Source: an uncultured Prevotellaceae bacterium
GTDB taxonomy: Bacteria; Bacteroidota; Bacteroidia; Bacteroidales; Bacteroidaceae
Direction of reading: 5' to 3'
Assembly: GCA_902784755.1 (NCBI GenBank)
Contig: CACZVX010000018.1
Location: 1-37,447, forward strand
DNA: 37,447 nt
Shown: positions 31,485-37,447 of the stretch, piece by piece
Numbering within the stretch: position 1 is the stretch's first letter
Layout: each line of letters opens with the position of its first letter
Position numbers and translations under genes: made by a program
Notes under the pieces: model-generated
The model's database searches: none
Told to the model about the DNA's origin: nothing
The model's input: the letters and a program-made list of their open reading frames with translations, nothing else

Positions 31485-33260
31485 TTAGCCTTGTGGACGT
31501 TCTATCCAAGCTAAGGTCTGGCCTTTCTGTACTTTACTGCCCTGCTTAGCTGCAATCTCCACAAGTTTACCGCCAAGAGCTGCGGGAACAGGAACGATCT
31601 CACCCCAAGGAGCCTGAATATAACAGAAAGTATCACCTTCCTTATACTCAGCACCTATGAATGGCTCAATACAAGGAGCGCACTCACCATCACCTGAGAA
31701 CTCATAATATATCTGACCCTTCACGGGAGCTACCAACTCATCTGCCTTTGCATGCTTGAATGCTGCCAGTTCTTCTGGACTGAGCTTAGAGCCCAGACGG
31801 GCATCCTTTGCTTTCTGCAGATCTGCCAGCATACGCTTCTTAGCGATGCCGCTCTTGAAGTCACGATACTGTTCAGGATGCATGCCTAACTCGTAGAGTT
31901 CCTCATCATCCGGTCCATATTCCCATCCGTTCTCATCCATCTCCTTACGGAAATCGTCGAGGGCATTAGGAATAAGAGTATGAGGGTCAGCATCTGTGAA
32001 CTCACGGCCTTGCTTTGCAGCCAGCTCCTTCAACTCAGGATCGATTTCTCCAGGAATCTTTCCGCTCTTGCCGAGAATCATTCCCCACATAGAATCGTCC
32101 ATCATGACAAAGCGTCCCTTGCCCTGCTCAATGGTGAGTAGGTTCATCAAAGCAATGTTCTTCACATATTGTGAGAATGGGGTTACCAATGGTGGATAAC
32201 CTACGCGCGGCCAAACATAAGCCACCTCGTCGAACAACTTCACTAGCATCTCGTCTACATTATACTCAGGCAGTCCTTTCTTTGCACGGATGGTATTTAT
32301 CGTACGGTGCATACCAGCAAGGTCAGCCATCATACTTCCCATCATACCTCCGGGAAGTCCGCAACCCAGAAGAAGTGAAGACATGTGTTTGTTACCAGGA
32401 TTAATGAAATAGCCAAGCCAGTCGTCAATGAACTCCTGAGTCAGGGAACGAGCCTGCATATAGGCATTCATATTGATTTCCTTTACCTCGAAGCCTTCAT
32501 TCTTCAACATAGACTGTACAGAAATGATATCAGGATGGACCTTTCCCCATGACAAGGGCTCAATGGCTGTATCAATAACATCACCACCATTATTACAAAC
32601 CTCCAGAATACTGGCCATAGAAAGACCGGGGCCAGAATGGCCATGATACTGAAGGATAATATCTGGATGCTTAGTCTTAATAGACTTGGTCAGTGCACCA
32701 AGCATAGCAGGTTGTCCGATACCAGCCATATCCTTCAAGCAGATTTCTTCTGCGCCGGCAGCAATCAACTCATCAGCAATACCACTGTAATAGTCCACAG
32801 TATGAACTGGTGACGTGGTAATGCAAAGAGTGGCCTGCGGAGTCATTCCGGCAGCCTTTGCCCACTTAATGGAAGGGATAATGTTACGTGTGTCGTTAAG
32901 GCCGCAGAAAATACGGGTGATGTCCACACCCTGTGCATGTTTCACTTTATACTGGAGTTCACGCACATCATCGGGCACAGGATACATACGCAAGGCATTA
33001 AGTCCGCGGTCCAGCATGTGAGTCTTAATACCCACTTCGTTGAAAGGCTTACAGAATGCACGCACAGCATAATTGGGGTTCTCGCCAGCCAGCAGATTCA
33101 CCTGTTCAAAGGCACCACCGTTGGTCTCTACACGATCGAAGCAACCCATGTCAATGATGGCGGGAGCTACACGCTCCAACTGATCCTTGCGAGGCTGAAA
33201 CTTGCCTGAACTCTGCCACATGTCACGATAGACAAGGCTAAACTGGATTCTCTTTTTCAT
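31485..33260 (-). CDS. OadA/PycB-like carboxyltransferase with a non-canonical biotinyl-like C terminus
   Basis: The ATG at 33260 gives 591 aa beginning 'MKKRIQFSLVYRDMWQSS'. Residues 1-290 form the carboxyltransferase TIM barrel: metal ligands Asp in 'YRDMWQS' (family RDAHQS), 'ICLKDMAGIG' with the carbamylated Lys, and 'LQYHGHSG' (HxH). The conserved carboxylase domain follows ('LPGGMMGSM', 'WPRVGYPPLVTPFSQYV'). The last 80 residues look like a biotinyl domain ('GGKLVEIAAKQGSKVQKGQTLAWIE'), but where EAMKM should be there is 'QAPWG', with Trp552 in the Lys position. It resembles oxaloacetate decarboxylase alpha or pyruvate carboxylase subunit B, but the carboxyl carrier must be different. 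OadB/OadG-like genes are not adjacent. The family is certain; the exact reaction is not. Confidence 0.88.
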   Translation of the reverse strand: MKKRIQFSLVYRDMWQSSGKFQPRKDQLERVAPAIIDMGCFDRVETNGGAFEQVNLLAGENPNYAVRAFCKPFNEVGIKTHMLDRGLNALRMYPVPDDVRELQYKVKHAQGVDITRIFCGLNDTRNIIPSIKWAKAAGMTPQATLCITTSPVHTVDYYSGIADELIAAGAEEICLKDMAGIGQPAMLGALTKSIKTKHPDIILQYHGHSGPGLSMASILEVCNNGGDVIDTAIEPLSWGKVHPDIISVQSMLKNEGFEVKEINMNAYMQARSLTQEFIDDWLGYFINPGNKHMSSLLLGCGLPGGMMGSMMADLAGMHRTINTIRAKKGLPEYNVDEMLVKLFDEVAYVWPRVGYPPLVTPFSQYVKNIALMNLLTIEQGKGRFVMMDDSMWGMILGKSGKIPGEIDPELKELAAKQGREFTDADPHTLIPNALDDFRKEMDENGWEYGPDDEELYELGMHPEQYRDFKSGIAKKRMLADLQKAKDARLGSKLSPEELAAFKHAKADELVAPVKGQIYYEFSGDGECAPCIEPFIGAEYKEGDTFCYIQAPWGEIVPVPAALGGKLVEIAAKQGSKVQKGQTLAWIERPQG

Positions 33261-33344
33261 AAATAACAAGTTTGAATGATTTGATAGTTGATTGTTCAGC
33301 TATTGTATAAAATATGGATACTAATTATAATTGTATTTAGAATG

Positions 33345-33352
33345 CAAATATA
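33345..33352 (-). promoter_or_regulatory. -7 element of the OadA-like gene
   Basis: Minus-strand TATATTTG (33352 to 33345) followed by C; TTTG lies 23 nt upstream (33379 to 33376). The leader is about 80 nt. Confidence 0.6.
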
Positions 33353-33395
33353 GATATTTTTTCTTAATTACCTATCAAATAAACGGAAAAATAAT

Positions 33396-33403
33396 TATCT
33401 TTG
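33396..33403 (+). promoter_or_regulatory. -7 element of the 33423 lipoprotein
   Basis: TATCTTTG followed by C, 19 bp before the ATG; divergent from the OadA-like promoter. Confidence 0.6.
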
Positions 33404-33422
33404 CATTAAAATTTAACGAATA

Positions 33423-34181
33423 ATGAGAAATAGCACCTTATTATTAATAGCCGCACTTCTTGTGTTGCTAAATGCATGCGGAAACAAAGAAGTAAAGAAG
33501 CCAGAAAAGACCCTAGGTCTTAACACCAGTATCGAAGGAGACTCAACACTCTACGGACTGGCTTGTGACGGTTGTACTGATTCATTTCTGGTATTCCTTT
33601 CCGGAAAAGGTGGTGACCCTGTCACTTACGACATCATCGAAGCCCGTAAACGACAACGCATCATCGGACATCCGAAAGTTGGAGACTGGGTGTGTCTCAT
33701 CGTAAACGGAACAAATAAGAACAAGGCTGATTTGGTCATCGATCTAGACGAACTGAAAGGAGAATGGGTCTATCTGGAAAAGCCCGAGAAGCGTCAGATG
33801 ATAAATGGAGGAACAGCAATAAAGATGGATAAGGAAGCCAAGGCAGAGATGGACTCGTTGATAGAGAAACTGATGAAGCCTGTCGAAATTGGCTTTGCCT
33901 TGAAGCGTTCTTACACAGCTCAGCCTATTGGAGGACAATATAGCCGCAATCAGAATGAAGATAGTCCTGTCATTTTTCCTGTTCCTAAGCGTTATACGGA
34001 ATGGCACATTTTCAATGGGCAACTGGTGCTCACGGAACGAAGAAGAAATTATAATGACAAAGAAGCCTCTTCTGAAGAAAAAGCAAAAAGTGACACCGTG
34101 GACATCCTTATGATGATAAAGGACTCACTGAGAATCCGCTACAAGGACGGAACGATAAAAGGCTACCACCGTAAATCTTAA
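33423..34181 (+). CDS. Lipoprotein of unknown function
   Basis: The 252-aa protein has a signal peptide with lipobox LNAC (Cys19). The mature part starts with a compact beta-like region containing two Cys ('LACDGCTDSFLVFLSGKGGDPVTYDI') and 'GHPKVGDWVCLIVNG', which could be a small OB or barrel domain. It then has a helical linker ('MDKEAKAEMDSLIEKLMKP') and a second beta region 'EWHIFNGQLVLTERRR...DSLRIRYKDGTIKGY', resembling the read-out strands of small Bacteroidetes lipoproteins. No enzyme motif is seen. It is a single gene, convergent with queF (11 bp between stops). Confidence 0.8.
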   Translation: MRNSTLLLIAALLVLLNACGNKEVKKPEKTLGLNTSIEGDSTLYGLACDGCTDSFLVFLSGKGGDPVTYDIIEARKRQRIIGHPKVGDWVCLIVNGTNKNKADLVIDLDELKGEWVYLEKPEKRQMINGGTAIKMDKEAKAEMDSLIEKLMKPVEIGFALKRSYTAQPIGGQYSRNQNEDSPVIFPVPKRYTEWHIFNGQLVLTERRRNYNDKEASSEEKAKSDTVDILMMIKDSLRIRYKDGTIKGYHRKS

Positions 34182-34192
34182 AAGATTAACTC

Positions 34193-34645
34193 TTACTCAT
34201 GTCGGGCAAAGCGTTCCTGGGCCAGTTTTTCATATTTCGTCCCGGGAATGCCATAATTGGCATATGGGTGGATGCTGATGCCACCACGAGGGGTAAACAG
34301 CCCAGTCACTTCGATATATTTGGGATTCATCAGTTTAATCAAGTCTTTCATGATAACATTCACACAGTCCTCATGAAAGTCGCCATGATTACGGAAAGAG
34401 AAAAGATACAGCTTCAGACTTTTGCTCTCCACCATCAGTTCTCCTGGGATATACATGATACGTATCTCGGCAAAGTCAGGCTGTCCCGTGATAGGACAGA
34501 GAGAAGTGAACTCCGGGCAATTGAACCTTACCCAGTAATCATTTTCCGGATGTTTATTCCGGAAGGTTTCCAAAACCTCAGGAGCATAATTACTTTTATA
34601 TACCGTTTTCTGGCCTAATGCCTTCAATCCTTCATCTTCTCTCAT
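34193..34645 (-). CDS. queF: NADPH-dependent 7-cyano-7-deazaguanine reductase
   Basis: The 150-aa protein is a short, YkvM-type (single T-fold) QueF. It has the catalytic Cys50 in '[13 protein letters not shown]' with Asp57, and the family motif '[21 protein letters not shown]'. It reduces preQ0 to preQ1 in queuosine tRNA modification. The other queuosine genes are not in the window, and I see no preQ1 riboswitch-like element in the short upstream gap. It follows the tlpA-like gene by 16 bp, so it is the last gene of a three-gene operon. Confidence 0.96.
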   Translation of the reverse strand: MREDEGLKALGQKTVYKSNYAPEVLETFRNKHPENDYWVRFNCPEFTSLCPITGQPDFAEIRIMYIPGELMVESKSLKLYLFSFRNHGDFHEDCVNVIMKDLIKLMNPKYIEVTGLFTPRGGISIHPYANYGIPGTKYEKLAQERFARHE

Positions 34646-34661
34646 AAGTCGTTGTTGTTAG

Positions 34662-35378
34662 TTATTCGTATATCTCCTTAAGTTTGGCGTCCAAGAGATC
34701 ACCGCGCAGATTCATACCGATAATCTTACCTTCACCATCGAACAATATACTTGCGGGAATCGAATTGATGCCATAAACCTTGGCACCGGCACTCTCCCAG
34801 CCTTTCAAGTCACTCATTTGAGGCCATGTCATGCCCATTTCCTCCACAGCTTTCTTCCACGAATCGGCCTTACTATCGAAAGAAACGCCCACGATCTCAA
34901 AACCTTTTGCATGATATTTCTGATAATTGCTTACCACATTAGGCATTTCCTGACGGCACGGACCACACCAGGATGCCCAGAAGTCAACGAGCACACAATT
35001 TCCCTTGCCTACCCATTGGCTCAGCTTCACAGGAGCACCTTGAAGGCCGCTCATCTCCAAATCGGAGAAAGTGGTTCCATATACCAGCTTGCGAAGCAAT
35101 GAATCCTGTGCAGCCGTATAAGCAGCATAGAGTTTTTCTAACTGGGGTTCCAAAGATTTTGCTTTTTCCGCATTATTGGCCTCAGCAGCTTCCGCATACT
35201 CCTGATAGACTTTTTCAAAAGCTTCAAATTGGGGCGCAGCCCCTTCTTCTACGGCCTTCATCTTCTCAGCCAAACCACCTTGCATTGCAGGATCTGCCGC
35301 ATCAACTTGCTTGGGAGCATTTGTCTGGCATGAAACCAGCAACACTGTAATGATTATATAAGAAAAAACTTTTTTCAT
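34662..35378 (-). CDS. TlpA-like thioredoxin-fold lipoprotein
   Basis: The 238-aa protein has lipobox LVSC (Cys17), then an Ala/Glu-rich helical region (about residues 30-95) that looks like a coiled coil. The thioredoxin domain (about 100-238) contains the active site W137-C138-G139-P140-C141 and the cis-Pro in 'NSIPASILFD'. TlpA/ResA-type proteins reduce or exchange disulfides in the periplasm, for example in cytochrome maturation; the target is unknown. The helical spacer replaces the DUF4369 domain seen in many relatives. It lies 10 bp after the CaCA antiporter gene. Confidence 0.92.
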   Translation of the reverse strand: MKKVFSYIIITVLLVSCQTNAPKQVDAADPAMQGGLAEKMKAVEEGAAPQFEAFEKVYQEYAEAAEANNAEKAKSLEPQLEKLYAAYTAAQDSLLRKLVYGTTFSDLEMSGLQGAPVKLSQWVGKGNCVLVDFWASWCGPCRQEMPNVVSNYQKYHAKGFEIVGVSFDSKADSWKKAVEEMGMTWPQMSDLKGWESAGAKVYGINSIPASILFDGEGKIIGMNLRGDLLDAKLKEIYE

Positions 35379-35388
35379 AATCTGTTCT

Positions 35389-36315
35389 TTATCCTATCAC
35401 ATTATAGACTAACCATCCCATATATCCCCCGAAGAGCAGCGTCAGCAGGGCTCCTTCCCAACGAGCCACCGTATACTTTGTATAGGAGAAAGCCCACAAT
35501 AACAGTATGCTGCCTAAGAGTACACCCATATCAACCAATGTAATACCATGTAAATCCATTGGGCATATCATACCTGTAATACCGAGAATCATCAAGATAT
35601 TAAACACGTTGGAGCCTATCACATTACCAATGGCTATCGAAGAACGGCCTTTCATCGCTGCCACCACACTCGTAGCAAGCTCAGGTAATGAGGTTCCACC
35701 AGCAACTATCGTCAGACCAATCATAGCATCACTCACTCCCAACGACTTGGCAACTACGGAAGCAGCCTCTACAAACAAATTACTACCGAAAATCAAACAA
35801 GCCAGCCCTAAAAGGACATAGAAGACTGCTTTCAATAATTTCATCGGCTTGATGACAGTCTCGTCCTTCTGACCTGTCTTAGCCAAACGAAGCGTGTAAG
35901 CCATAAATAACAGGAATGCCACGAACAAAACGGCTGCATCGATACGCGAGATCTCATTATCCAGACTCATCACAGCTAGCATCAGCGATGCTAACACCGC
36001 ACAAGGGATGTCTTTTCTTACCGTGTTCTTTGCAATGGTCATCGGTGCCACCATAGCAGCAACACCCACGATAAGCATCGTATTGAACACATTAGAACCC
36101 ACCACGTTACCTACAGCCATATCTGTGGTCCCTTTCATCGCAGATACAAAACTAACAAAAAACTCAGGTGCAGAAGTGCCCATGGCCACAACCGTCAGAC
36201 CGATTACGATCTGAGGCACATTTAGCCGGTGAGCAATGGCTGTGGCTCCGTCAGTAAGTCTGTCGGCTCCCCACAAAACCATTACAATACCAATAATTAT
36301 ATATAATATACTCAT
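35389..36315 (-). CDS. Calcium/sodium antiporter (CaCA family, YrbG-like)
   Basis: The ATG at 36315 gives 308 aa starting in a membrane helix; the longer frame to 36357 would run across a terminator and the -7 element, so it is rejected. The two inverted alpha repeats are clear: 'GLTVVAMGTSAPEFFVSFVSAMKG' with 'GNVVGSNVFN' (about 39-78), and 'GLTIVAGGTSLPELATSVVAAMKG' with 'GNVIGSNVFN' in the second half. The protein has about ten helices and exchanges Ca2+ for Na+ or H+ at the inner membrane. First gene of the operon with the tlpA-like gene and queF. The mRNA may be nearly leaderless. Confidence 0.93.
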   Translation of the reverse strand: MSILYIIIGIVMVLWGADRLTDGATAIAHRLNVPQIVIGLTVVAMGTSAPEFFVSFVSAMKGTTDMAVGNVVGSNVFNTMLIVGVAAMVAPMTIAKNTVRKDIPCAVLASLMLAVMSLDNEISRIDAAVLFVAFLLFMAYTLRLAKTGQKDETVIKPMKLLKAVFYVLLGLACLIFGSNLFVEAASVVAKSLGVSDAMIGLTIVAGGTSLPELATSVVAAMKGRSSIAIGNVIGSNVFNILMILGITGMICPMDLHGITLVDMGVLLGSILLLWAFSYTKYTVARWEGALLTLLFGGYMGWLVYNVIG

Positions 36316-36323
36316 ATCGGCTG

Positions 36324-36331
36324 CGAAGTTA
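36324..36331 (-). promoter_or_regulatory. -7 element of the CaCA operon
   Basis: Minus-strand TAACTTCG (36331 to 36324), one base off TAnnTTTG, 8 nt before the ATG and directly after the hsp20 terminator. Confidence 0.45.
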
Positions 36332-36337
36332 CAAAAA

Positions 36338-36365
36338 AATCCCGAATGTTCACACACTCGGGATT
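36338..36365 (-). terminator. Terminator of the hsp20 transcript
   Basis: An 8-bp stem (36338-36345 with 36358-36365, 12-nt loop) is followed on the minus strand by a T run (plus-strand A run at 36333-36339). It lies about 100 bp after the hsp20 stop and just before the CaCA promoter. Confidence 0.75.
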
Positions 36366-36468
36366 AAAAAATCTAACAATCACACAATCAAAAATCTATC
36401 TATAATCCTTACTAACAATCTTATATTACCTTGTTTATCGAATAAACCTTTATTATTTCACCTAAATA

Positions 36469-36900
36469 TTAGCCCACATTAATCTGACGAGCCACTTTTA
36501 TTTCCTCCTTCACAATCTTGGGCAGATCAACGGTGAGAACACCGTCACTGACGCGAGCAGCAATCTTGTCCTTATCAACATCTTCCGGAAGAATCAGCGT
36601 CTGCTCATACTGTGAGTAGCTGAACTCACGGCGCAGGTAGCGCGTATTCTTGTCTTCCTCCTTCTGCTCTTGCTTGTTCTGCATCTTGATGACCAGATTG
36701 CCCTCATGGTTGATGTTCACGTCGAAGTTCTCCTTCTTCATACCCGGAGCAGCCAGTTCCACGATATAAGCCTTGTCCGTTTCCTTCACGTTGATGGCCG
36801 GTGCGGTAGCATTGGCCTTCGGCATAAAGTCCGTGTCAAAGAAATCGTTAAACACTGTGGGCAACCACGAATTGCGTCTTGCAAATGTTGGATACATCAT
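36469..36900 (-). CDS. hsp20: Small heat shock protein Hsp20
   Basis: Starting at the ATG at 36900 gives 143 aa ('MMYPTFARRNSWLP'). A GGAGG site at 36913-36909 is 8 nt upstream, a good spacing and one of the few clear Shine-Dalgarno sites in the window; upstream starts overlap or crowd it. The alpha-crystallin domain spans about residues 33-130, with 'YIVELAAPGMKKENFDVNINHEGNLVI', 'YLRREFSYSQYEQTLILPEDVD' and 'ARVSDGVLTVDLPK'. A C-terminal 'INV' may be the IxI-type assembly motif. It acts as an ATP-independent holdase. Single gene; TGACA-type direct repeats lie about 105-145 bp upstream. Confidence 0.95.
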   Translation of the reverse strand: MMYPTFARRNSWLPTVFNDFFDTDFMPKANATAPAINVKETDKAYIVELAAPGMKKENFDVNINHEGNLVIKMQNKQEQKEEDKNTRYLRREFSYSQYEQTLILPEDVDKDKIAARVSDGVLTVDLPKIVKEEIKVARQINVG

Positions 36901-37004
36901 AATCATTACCTCCAATTATACTTTTAGTTGTTACTTATATTTTACTGTCTGGAGCCTTGCGGCTTCACCCACTTATTTGCAACTTATATGCCAACGCCCA
37001 TATT

Positions 37005-37043
37005 CTGTCATTCTGTCAAAACCAAGTGTCAATCTGTCAAACC
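37005..37043 (-). promoter_or_regulatory. Direct repeat TTGACAGAWTGACA x2 upstream of hsp20
   Basis: On the minus strand TTTGACAGATTGACA and TTTGACAGAATGACA occur about 21 bp apart (plus-strand copies start at 37005 and 37026). Position and two-turn spacing suit an operator or activator site for hsp20; it is not CIRCE. Confidence 0.45.
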
Positions 37044-37069
37044 GATTCCCCTTTCACCGTTAATAACAG

Positions 37070-37102
37070 AAAAGAGCGGAGCCATAATGGTTCCGCTCTT
37101 TT
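37070..37102 (-). terminator. Terminator of the gene entering from the right edge
   Basis: A 14-bp stem (37070-37083 with 37089-37102, one G-T pair, 5-nt loop) has A/T tracts on both sides. It lies 24 bp past the stop of the 37127-37447 gene. Confidence 0.85.
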
Positions 37103-37126
37103 CGTTTATTACATTCATTTACGCCC

Positions 37127-37447
37127 TCACTTCCTTTCCGCAGGATTCTGCAACTGGAAGCCCTCCTGGCGATTAGGTTTCTGAAATGAGTGCTCAATAC
37201 TCTCCACGATGATAGAACGAGGTACGATGTAACTAATCACCGTATTATAGTCGTAATGCGAATGATTGCTGACGAACTCTTCCTTGGAAGCTGCCGTCAC
37301 ATGCATGAGGGCACTACGGGAAGGATTCGGAATCTCACTAACCCTGACAATCTCCTCTTCGCCAGTATTCACATCTACGCGAACCAGATACTTCCAGCAA
37401 TCCTTCGGCGCTTTTACAATATACGCATGATCAAGACCTGCCTTCTT
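37127..37447 (-). CDS. C-terminal 107 residues of an unidentified protein (5' end outside window)
   Basis: The minus-strand frame is open from the window edge to the stop at 37127-37129, so this is the end of a longer gene. The visible part starts 'KKAGLDHAYIVKAPKDCWKYLVRVD' and is a mix of strands and helices with a charged end ('QLQNPAERK'). Its best features are an 'HSHYDYNTVISYIVPRSIIVESIEHSF' region. I do not recognise the family, and no catalytic motif is evident. It ends at a clear terminator. Confidence 0.7.
   Translation of the reverse strand, partial: KKAGLDHAYIVKAPKDCWKYLVRVDVNTGEEEIVRVSEIPNPSRSALMHVTAASKEEFVSNHSHYDYNTVISYIVPRSIIVESIEHSFQKPNRQEGFQLQNPAERK

Noticed and set aside
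34646-34661. preQ1 riboswitch for queF
   Set aside because: The gap before queF is only 16 bp and queF is read from an upstream operon promoter; there is no room for an aptamer.
36316-36357. Upstream extension of the CaCA antiporter (14 extra residues)
   Set aside because: The extension runs through the hsp20 terminator hairpin and the -7 element; the protein family begins at the membrane helix.
36361-36420. AATC-rich repeat after hsp20
   Set aside because: Spacing of AATC is irregular and the region is simply AT-rich; no consistent unit could be defined.

Overview
The window looks like a chromosomal segment of a Bacteroidales bacterium, most likely Prevotellaceae. The evidence is the promoter grammar (TTTG, about 20 nt, TAnnTTTG), weak or absent Shine-Dalgarno sites, many short lipoproteins with an SCxx/ACxx lipobox, a zinc-free type B L31 protein, tRNA genes without encoded CCA, and gene types typical of the group (DUF5689/OB-fold lipoproteins, DUF4369 lipoprotein, large LptD, PyrC-type dihydroorotase, TrpB2). 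Species cannot be fixed from the sequence. I see no phage, integrase, transposase, CRISPR array or rRNA; this is mostly core genome with small repeat families scattered through it.

Layout. 1-3536 (+): the end of one secreted-type protein and a 569-aa lipoprotein made of repeated OB-like modules joined by Gly/Ser linkers, then rpmE2 and a lipoprotein DNA/RNA nuclease. 3605-4108 (-): a small unknown lipoprotein. 4493-6947 (+): gpx-trxB operon and a Fic protein. 6944-8374 (-) and 8468-9826 (+): a sodium/solute symporter divergent from a TrpB2-type tryptophan synthase beta chain. 10211-13783 (-): mfd, carrying two repeat-derived insertions near its N terminus. 14191-15807 (+): a dolichyl-phosphate-mannose-synthase-like glycosyltransferase and plsC. 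15911-15985 (-): tRNA-Val. 16061-20201 (-): operon DUF4369 lipoprotein - pyrC - stand-alone MetH reactivation domain - membrane metallophosphoesterase. 20301-21045 (-): FtsB/DivIC-like protein and a four-helix membrane protein, divergent from dnaX (+). 23017-24054 (-): asnA, divergent from tRNA-Arg and pepT (+). 25687-33260 (-): an OadA-like carboxyltransferase, an HD protein, lptD and a CPA2 antiporter. 33423-34181 (+): an unknown lipoprotein. 34193-36315 (-): CaCA antiporter - tlpA-like - queF. 36469-36900 (-): hsp20. 37127-37447 (-): the C-terminal end of an unidentified gene.

How the genes work together. Gpx and TrxB form a peroxide-reduction pair. The OB-fold lipoproteins and the exported nuclease may form a surface nucleic-acid binding and degradation module (inference). 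PlsC and LptD serve the envelope. tRNA-Arg appears to share its promoter with pepT.

The most unusual signals are non-coding: a family of 7-bp periodic arrays (consensus near AGTGWAG on the purine-rich strand, commonly four units) found at eight places, two of them inside mfd; a REP-like hairpin in mfd; 22-bp-period repeats in two intergenic regions; and a promoter lying exactly inside a 14-bp dyad ahead of rpmE2. Among proteins, the OadA-like enzyme whose biotinyl-lysine motif is replaced and the solitary MetH reactivation domain deserve a second look.
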